Positions 58,901 through 64,000 of a DNA stretch of 64,000 bases are shown here, piece by piece. The stretch covers positions 13,418,411 to 13,482,410 of the forward strand of contig OZ005690.1 of the NCBI GenBank assembly GCA_963930775.1. The letters are read 5' to 3'. Numbering within the stretch: the first letter of the stretch is position 1; the number at the start of each line of letters is the position of its first letter. The DNA comes from Cliona cf. orientalis (lineage: Eukaryota > Porifera > Demospongiae > Clionaida > Clionaidae). Under the pieces are notes generated by a model, which saw nothing but the letters and a program-made list of their open reading frames with translations, was not told the origin of the DNA and did not search any database. Position numbers and translations under genes: made by a program.

Positions 58901-59247
58901 TAGTCTCGTGCCCAAACCCCACCCACCCCAAAAAGGGGGAAAGGGGTCTGGTGAATTTGCACCATTAATTTTCCTTTGTTTGGCTGGCTCGGTGGGCGTA
59001 CACCGACACTGCATTAGAGAAACAAACCTTGGACCTGATTGGTCATGGGCATGGCTGCACATGGGCCAATGATTCAGATTTATACAGCAGACGATGGCAC
59101 TATGCATTCCTGCGGTTGGCGAGTCACATGACTTTGCTAAAGCTGCAATCTTATTGGAGCGCTCATTCCCTTCCCTGACCCAAGGATTGTGTCCAAATTC
59201 ACCAGACCCATTTCCCTCCTCGAGGGTGGGGTCTGGGAACAAGACTA
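58901..59247. mobile_element. Mutator-like MITE (TAGTCTCG ends)
   Basis: TAGTCTCGTGCCCAAACCCCACCC...GGTCTGGTGAATTTG is mirrored by CAAATTCACCAGACCC...GGTGGGGTCTGGGAACAAGACTA. Terminal sequence and TIR style match the elements at 24025 and 27932, but the flanking 9-mers differ at several positions. Confidence 0.7.
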
Positions 59248-59458
59248 AGCATAAATTTTGGGAGCAGTCTAATTAACATAGCCTTACTGGTACCCTTGTC
59301 AAGAGGCCAAGGCACTATCAAGGAAGGTCATGACGCTATGCAGTGTGCACTGCTGTCTTGCATGACGAGAACACTGTCCGTGACAGTAACTAATCATAGT
59401 GCTTAACATTCTCATGTCTGTATGTGATAGCAGCTAACATGTGCTAGAATGAATGGAG

Positions 59459-60083
59459 CGCTATAGTGCAAAACCCTCAGTGTAATAACAGGAGCATATG
59501 AGCCGCCGAAGGCGGCGAAGGAGCGTGCAACTACCACGTACGCCCGGGTGCCATCAAAATACAAATTCAAGCGCAATACCTTCCAAATATGGAAAGTGCG
59601 CGTCTATTGGAACTGGCTATTGCCATACACATACACAGAGAGCCACGCCCAGTTCCGCGTTTGAATTTGTATTTCGATGGCACGCAAGTTACATGCTCCT
59701 TCGCTGCCTTCGGCAGCTCATATGCTCCTGGTAATAACAATAGCTATTCTGCATGTTGAAAATTTGCAAGCTTAGTCATGCATGCAAAAACATTTTGAAA
59801 TAGTCTTAACCACATTTTCGTCATATTTTACGTCACAATTACCTCATCGGTCGGCCGAATTGTTTTTTTCTAATTGGGACTCGGGACATAACTAGATCTG
59901 CTGATCTGGCATGCACGTGGTACTATTATGTTATACCATGCAATCTGTATTAGTGCATTCTTATGGTTACTCCACAGCTACAAAACCAGAACTGTACACT
60001 GTACCAGTCTTAGCTTGCAAATTTTCAACATGCAAACTAGCTATTGCTATTGCGCCGAGGGTTTTGCACTATAGTAGCGATTC
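59459..60083. mobile_element. Foldback element carrying a nested insertion
   Basis: GCGCTATAGTGCAAAACCCTC and, after the nested element, AATAGCTATTCTGCATGTTGAAAATTTGCAAGCTTA are mirrored in the right arm (TTAGCTTGCAAATTTTCAACATGCAAACTAGCTATTG...GAGGGTTTTGCACTATAGTAGCG). Confidence 0.65.
59489..59730. mobile_element. CAGGAGCATATGAGC-ended MITE, 7-bp TSD GTAATAA
   Basis: CAGGAGCATATGAGCCGCCGAAGGCGGCGAAGGAGCGTGCAAC is mirrored by GTTACATGCTCCTTCGCTGCCTTCGGCAGCTCATATGCTCCTG. GTAATAA flanks both sides (59482-59488, 59731-59737). An inner inverted pair (CAAAATACAAATTCAAGCGC / GCGTTTGAATTTGTATTTCG) makes the element almost wholly palindromic. Inserted in the left arm of 59459-60083. Confidence 0.75.
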
Positions 60084-60638
60084 CGGACAATCAACCTAGG
60101 CGTATAAAAGCAGTTATAATTTAGGCTGCCTGCTTGCATTGTATGGTTCCACTATGCATCCAGCTCGATTATATGGTGGTTTTTGGACAATTTTTTTTCT
60201 GCTTAGTGTTCTGGTCTCCTTGATAACAAAAAAAAACAAACAAAAATCACAAGATAGCTTAGGAAATTCGCTTTCATTTAAGCCTCGAAATAAGCGAATT
60301 GGTCTGCTATAATAATATTACCGTAGAATCCCGCAATTACGCCCCCCCTTTGTGCATGCTAGCATTGAGCAAAAGTGGGGTGGGGGCTTATACGCAGGAT
60401 ACTAACATTTTCGTGTGACGACCATTACCAACCGTCGAATGCCACGTGGGCATGTGATCTCTGTACTTTCTCTAGCTGTTTGGTGGGCAAAACTCGAGAA
60501 AAACGACAAAGTAAGGCATAATACGACAAATAGCTAGTTTGTTAGTTGTGGCTATATACTATTTTTACGTCTAGTCAGAGGCGGGGGGCTTGTACGCGAA
60601 ACAAAACTACCTATGCAGGAACTTTATCAAGCTGAAAA

Positions 60639-61579
60639 TCAGTCTGCACGCAGGGGTATGTGATTTCTTTACATGCACGCACGCCGCAGCGCCCACACTT
60701 AATTATGATGTCAGCACGAGTGGTTAATTAAGTTCAATTAGTATTTCCATTGACTGTCTACGGAGCGCTCTTACCGCACGCGCGATAAATAATTGTTTTG
60801 CCGGGAATGGGCACTGTACCCGCCAGAATCCAGTCCAGAGTGAACAAAATCCAATCTTTAAGTTGATTTTTCTTCCTTTCTGCACAGAGTTATACTACCC
60901 CAGGGCCACATACTGTAGTACTGATGGTAAGGTAAGTATACGGAGAGTTAGAAAGGTGGGAGTGGCTTTGCCCAAAAACGAGCAAAAATCAAAGTTGGCA
61001 GTAAACATAAATTATCAAAAATAGGGGTATAAACTTTATTATACAACAATAAAACTATACAGGGTATGAAACTGAGAAATGTTCTGTATCTTCATGGGGT
61101 CCAGTAGTCTTCATCTGTCCTGTGTTGGAGCTCCAGGCCTCTGTTTAGCAAGAGTAGCATGGCCACAAAATATCGCCAATTTTTCGATAATCGAGGGTGC
61201 TGTATCTCACTATCTGTAAGAAGTCAAGGTTATTCAGTCAAACACACACTTCTTTACATGCTTAACTAAAGTTACATCCAGCTAAAACAGCTTCAGCTAC
61301 CTTTGCCTAAAAACGAGCAAAAATCAAAGTTGGCCAAATTGCTAGTTCAGCGTTTCTCGTGAAAAATCGGGGCAAGACTAAAAATTTACAGAAATACTGA
61401 ACATCACACGAAAATATAATCTTACTTCTTACCTCGAAGCACTTATCCACCCTTCAGAGCCGTTCTTGTGAAGAAAAAACATGCTGATATTGTAGCTACT
61501 CCATTTCTTGCACACTCGCATGGTCAATTTATGATGACGTAATCGGGTAAAGAAATATATACCCCTGCGTGCAGACTGA
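60639..61579. mobile_element. 0.94-kb TIR element (TCAGTCTGCACGCAGGGG)
   Basis: TCAGTCTGCACGCAGGGGTATgtGATTTCTTTA and its mirror at 61548-61579. A direct repeat of CGAGCAAAAATCAAAGTTGGC lies inside (about 60977 and 61315). It sits within an outer ACCGTA...TACGGT unit (60320-61613) flanked by ATT on both sides. No coding capacity. Confidence 0.65.
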
Positions 61580-63664
61580 ATGCAGGGGTGGCATAATCAC
61601 GTGATTTTACGGTATTAACTATTGTTTGCAATCTTGATTATTAGGTGCAGGGAAGAACAGATTGAGCTACGAACAGGCAAGTTAGTTTACTGAACACTAG
61701 TCTTGTATTGAAATCACATTATAATTTTAGGCATAGCTCCATAATAATAATATTAATATTGTACGTGTGCATTTTGACGTGTTGTATTGTAGACCAGTAT
61801 AGGTGCCACATACAGCTTGTTTGTCGAAATTAAACTTCACTTTTTATGCAAACGATTTGATCTGTTTGTCAGCGCAACATTGTGTATAGCTTCATTATAC
61901 AGTGCTACACAGCAAAAGAGTAGATTTTTTTCTAACTTTGCATGCACACTTATTATTACCTATAATGAGTAGAAATATCACTTTTAGCAGTAGTATTAGT
62001 GAGCAAAGCGTCAAAGAAAGACTGCTCCATAACAGAAGCTATGACGAATAATGACGTTGGTCTGGTATCACGTGCACAATACATATAGCAATAGAAACGA
62101 TCAAAAATCGCAAGATTGAAGGCTATAGACAAGATGAGGTAAGTTTCTGAAGGTAAAGAATCGCTCTGGTATGTCTACTTCTACACAGTATTACCATACA
62201 TATCTAACACGAGCGACTGTCGGTTCGCCTAGTGAGGCAGTGACTGTCAACCCCACAAAAAAAACTTGGAGCATTAAAAAGGCTTTTGGGCTGCCTATTG
62301 TTACTATCTTACCTCGCTTCAACGACTTAGAAGTGAAGTGCTCCATGCGTTCAACGCTAACAACTCTGTTCTTGCTGCTTTCTCGTTCTTGGATTGCCAG
62401 TGGGCGTGGTCAATAAAAACGTCATTATTGTACACGTGCATTGGGGACTACGTCATCAAAGTGGACTCCGACCCGTCTCGAGCAGTCGGCGGGAACGTTT
62501 GCTTCCGGATTGAGCGTTTCCTGCAAAACATTCGCAGTTCCACACATACACTAGAATTATTAATGCATAAGGATGCATTGAGCACAATATTGACTCTTAA
62601 CTAACATTTTCATGCAAGATTTGTGCCTAAACATAAATAGACCGTATTTTAGGCTATTTTGGTCAATATCTCCGTGATCCTTTGTAGTTAAGACTTCTTA
62701 TTTGGTACAAAGATGTATCTAGTTGATATCTATCTTTATCTCAAATCTGGATTCTTAACTATAATCCAGTCCCATGAAATGTGCCTAACATAAAAATTGG
62801 AAATTTTTGGCTATTTTTGCATGCTGAAGCCATATAGAAGGTGATGTCAACATTCCACTACATATGTAGATAGTCCATCCATTGACCTAACTGGGTATCA
62901 AATCAAATCAAGATACATGCAAGATTAACCACAAAACACTGCAAAAACCATACAGTGGTAAAAATCTACTCTCTTGTTGTGTAGCACTGTACTTGACATT
63001 TCTGTGAAACATAATTTTGTTTATATAAGAAAGTCTGAAAATTTTATGAAATGACAATATATTGAAAGGAAACAGCTGCAACTGTGCACATAGCCCAAGA
63101 TCAACAACCTAGTCCCAAAGGAATGACTGAGGCTTGACCACCATAATATTATATATACGTTTTTCTATTGATTCTTTGGAGTACACATTGCACTGGCCTT
63201 GAACAGGTACCCATTGTACATGCACTGAGGGCAATAGAGCACATCTGTTACGTGGCATGGCAGGCACAACCTTATTATTGGCCTGAAGGTCACTGTGTAT
63301 ACCTAGTTGAGACTGTAATATTCATGTTTATGTTGGAGAATAATGTAGGTAACATCTAAAATGAATAATACTATGGTCAATGAATGATCCCAATACAGGA
63401 TATTTTATCAAATTTCCTGGTACTGACCTCAACTAATGAATTAACAGCTAGTGAACATGTTATTACTGCATGTTAAAGGCATTGTGTCCATACATAAGGC
63501 CTAATTGCTTCTTAATGAGCTCATTAGTTCAAAAATTCAATTAAAGTGGGCACAGGAAGTACGGGCACGCCCAATATCACGGTATAGTCCACGAAAGTAC
63601 GCGGAGATCGAACACGTGCAGCGCAGAAGACATTCACGATGGTCGAGTTGAGAAGCCTGCAATC

Positions 63665-63885
63665 TTCGGTTATGGACGGCTAAAGAGTAAGAAACTGATA
63701 AGTATAGGATCGAGAGCCTACACTATGCCTAGAAAGTCGAACGCCCAGCAGAGCGAGCCTCAGCGGGCAGATTTGAATGTACACGCGAACTTATCAGCCA
63801 TCCACCACGCCCAGTGTTTATTTACCGCGAGGGCGCGTGCGGCTTCAATTAGCAGGCAATCAGCACTTATAGCATGACACAATGT
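63665..63885 (+). repeat. Copy 2 of the 220-bp dispersed repeat
   Basis: Same orientation and order of words as 41150-41385 (GGACGGCTAAAGAGTAAGAA, CCTAGAAAGTCGAACGCCCAG, CCATCCACCACGCCCAGTGTT, TTAGCAGGCAATCAGCA). The GC-rich, conserved middle suggests either a SINE family or a conserved functional RNA-like unit; it does not fold as a tRNA. Confidence 0.65.
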
Positions 63886-64000
63886 ACACACCAATACATT
63901 AGGAGTGAGTCTGGTTCCATGTCAGCAACACAAAGTCCCATTCCAAATCTCATTCTACTGGACATGCACATACTTACCTATACACTATGTACAGTCCACT

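Larger units (their letters stand above)
58750..64000. other. Region downstream of gene D, repeat-rich
   Basis: No gene is supported. It contains a Mutator-like MITE (58901-59247), a nested foldback (59459-60083 with 59489-59730 inside), an ACCGTA-ended unit (60320-61613) enclosing another TIR element (60639-61579), and the second copy of the 220-bp dispersed repeat (63665-63885). Overlapping frames at 62171-62604 are the longest unexplained open stretch. They have neither a recognisable domain nor convincing splice partners. About 62,600-63,600 shows nothing assignable. Confidence 0.55.

Noticed and set aside
62171..62604. Two overlapping frames of 81 and 88 aa
   Set aside because: Mutually exclusive frames, no domain, no reliable splice sites; could be an old element fragment but cannot be supported.

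Overview
The window looks like metazoan nuclear DNA. It is AT-rich, its genes are split by GT-AG introns, it has no bacterial-style operons, and it carries many short inverted-repeat transposons. The gene families present (Ig/FN3/CCP receptors with tyrosine-motif tails, a Death domain, compact phase-1 introns) fit an early-branching animal, most likely a demosponge. That assignment is inference. No protein was identified by database search; exon models come from reading frames, splice sites and intron phases.

The protein content is mainly a family of type I membrane receptors. Gene A (3277-5264, +) is signal peptide, Ig-like, FN3-like, two CCP/sushi domains, TM and a short tyrosine tail. Gene B (9460-6148, -) lies tail-to-tail with A. 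Its ectodomain is nearly identical to A's, introns included, but its cytoplasmic side is different: two ITIM-type motifs, a Death domain and a proline-rich SH3-ligand-like end. Gene C (16724-19576, +) has the same plan with a third CCP, but its first two CCP exons are broken. An orphan tail exon (about 20961-21103) ends in the same NVAYGP(L/I) motif found in A and C. Gene D (39151-58749, +, 5' end not found) is a larger relative: Ig, FN3, TM, then a tail of about 260 residues spread over twelve exons, most of them tiny and phase 0, ending in a cluster of tyrosine motifs that includes YxxM.

Between C and D sits an apparently intact DNA transposon of about 4.0 kb (28655-32675). It has a single 699-aa transposase-like ORF, short TIRs, TAAT target duplications and repeated ACGTCCGTCAC motifs on both sides of the ORF.

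The rest is transposon-derived: 9-bp-TSD (Mutator-like) elements at 11.1, 24.0-26.3, 27.9 and 58.9 kb; a mariner/pogo-like element at 34.2 kb; many ACCGTA-ended MITEs; hAT-like short elements; palindromes with a GC-rich CCTCGGGC centre; and longer foldback elements. A tRNA-like sequence lies at 46.9 kb. Regions 1-3276, 9.5-16.7, 21.1-28.6, 32.7-39.1 and 58.8-64 kb show no gene I can support.
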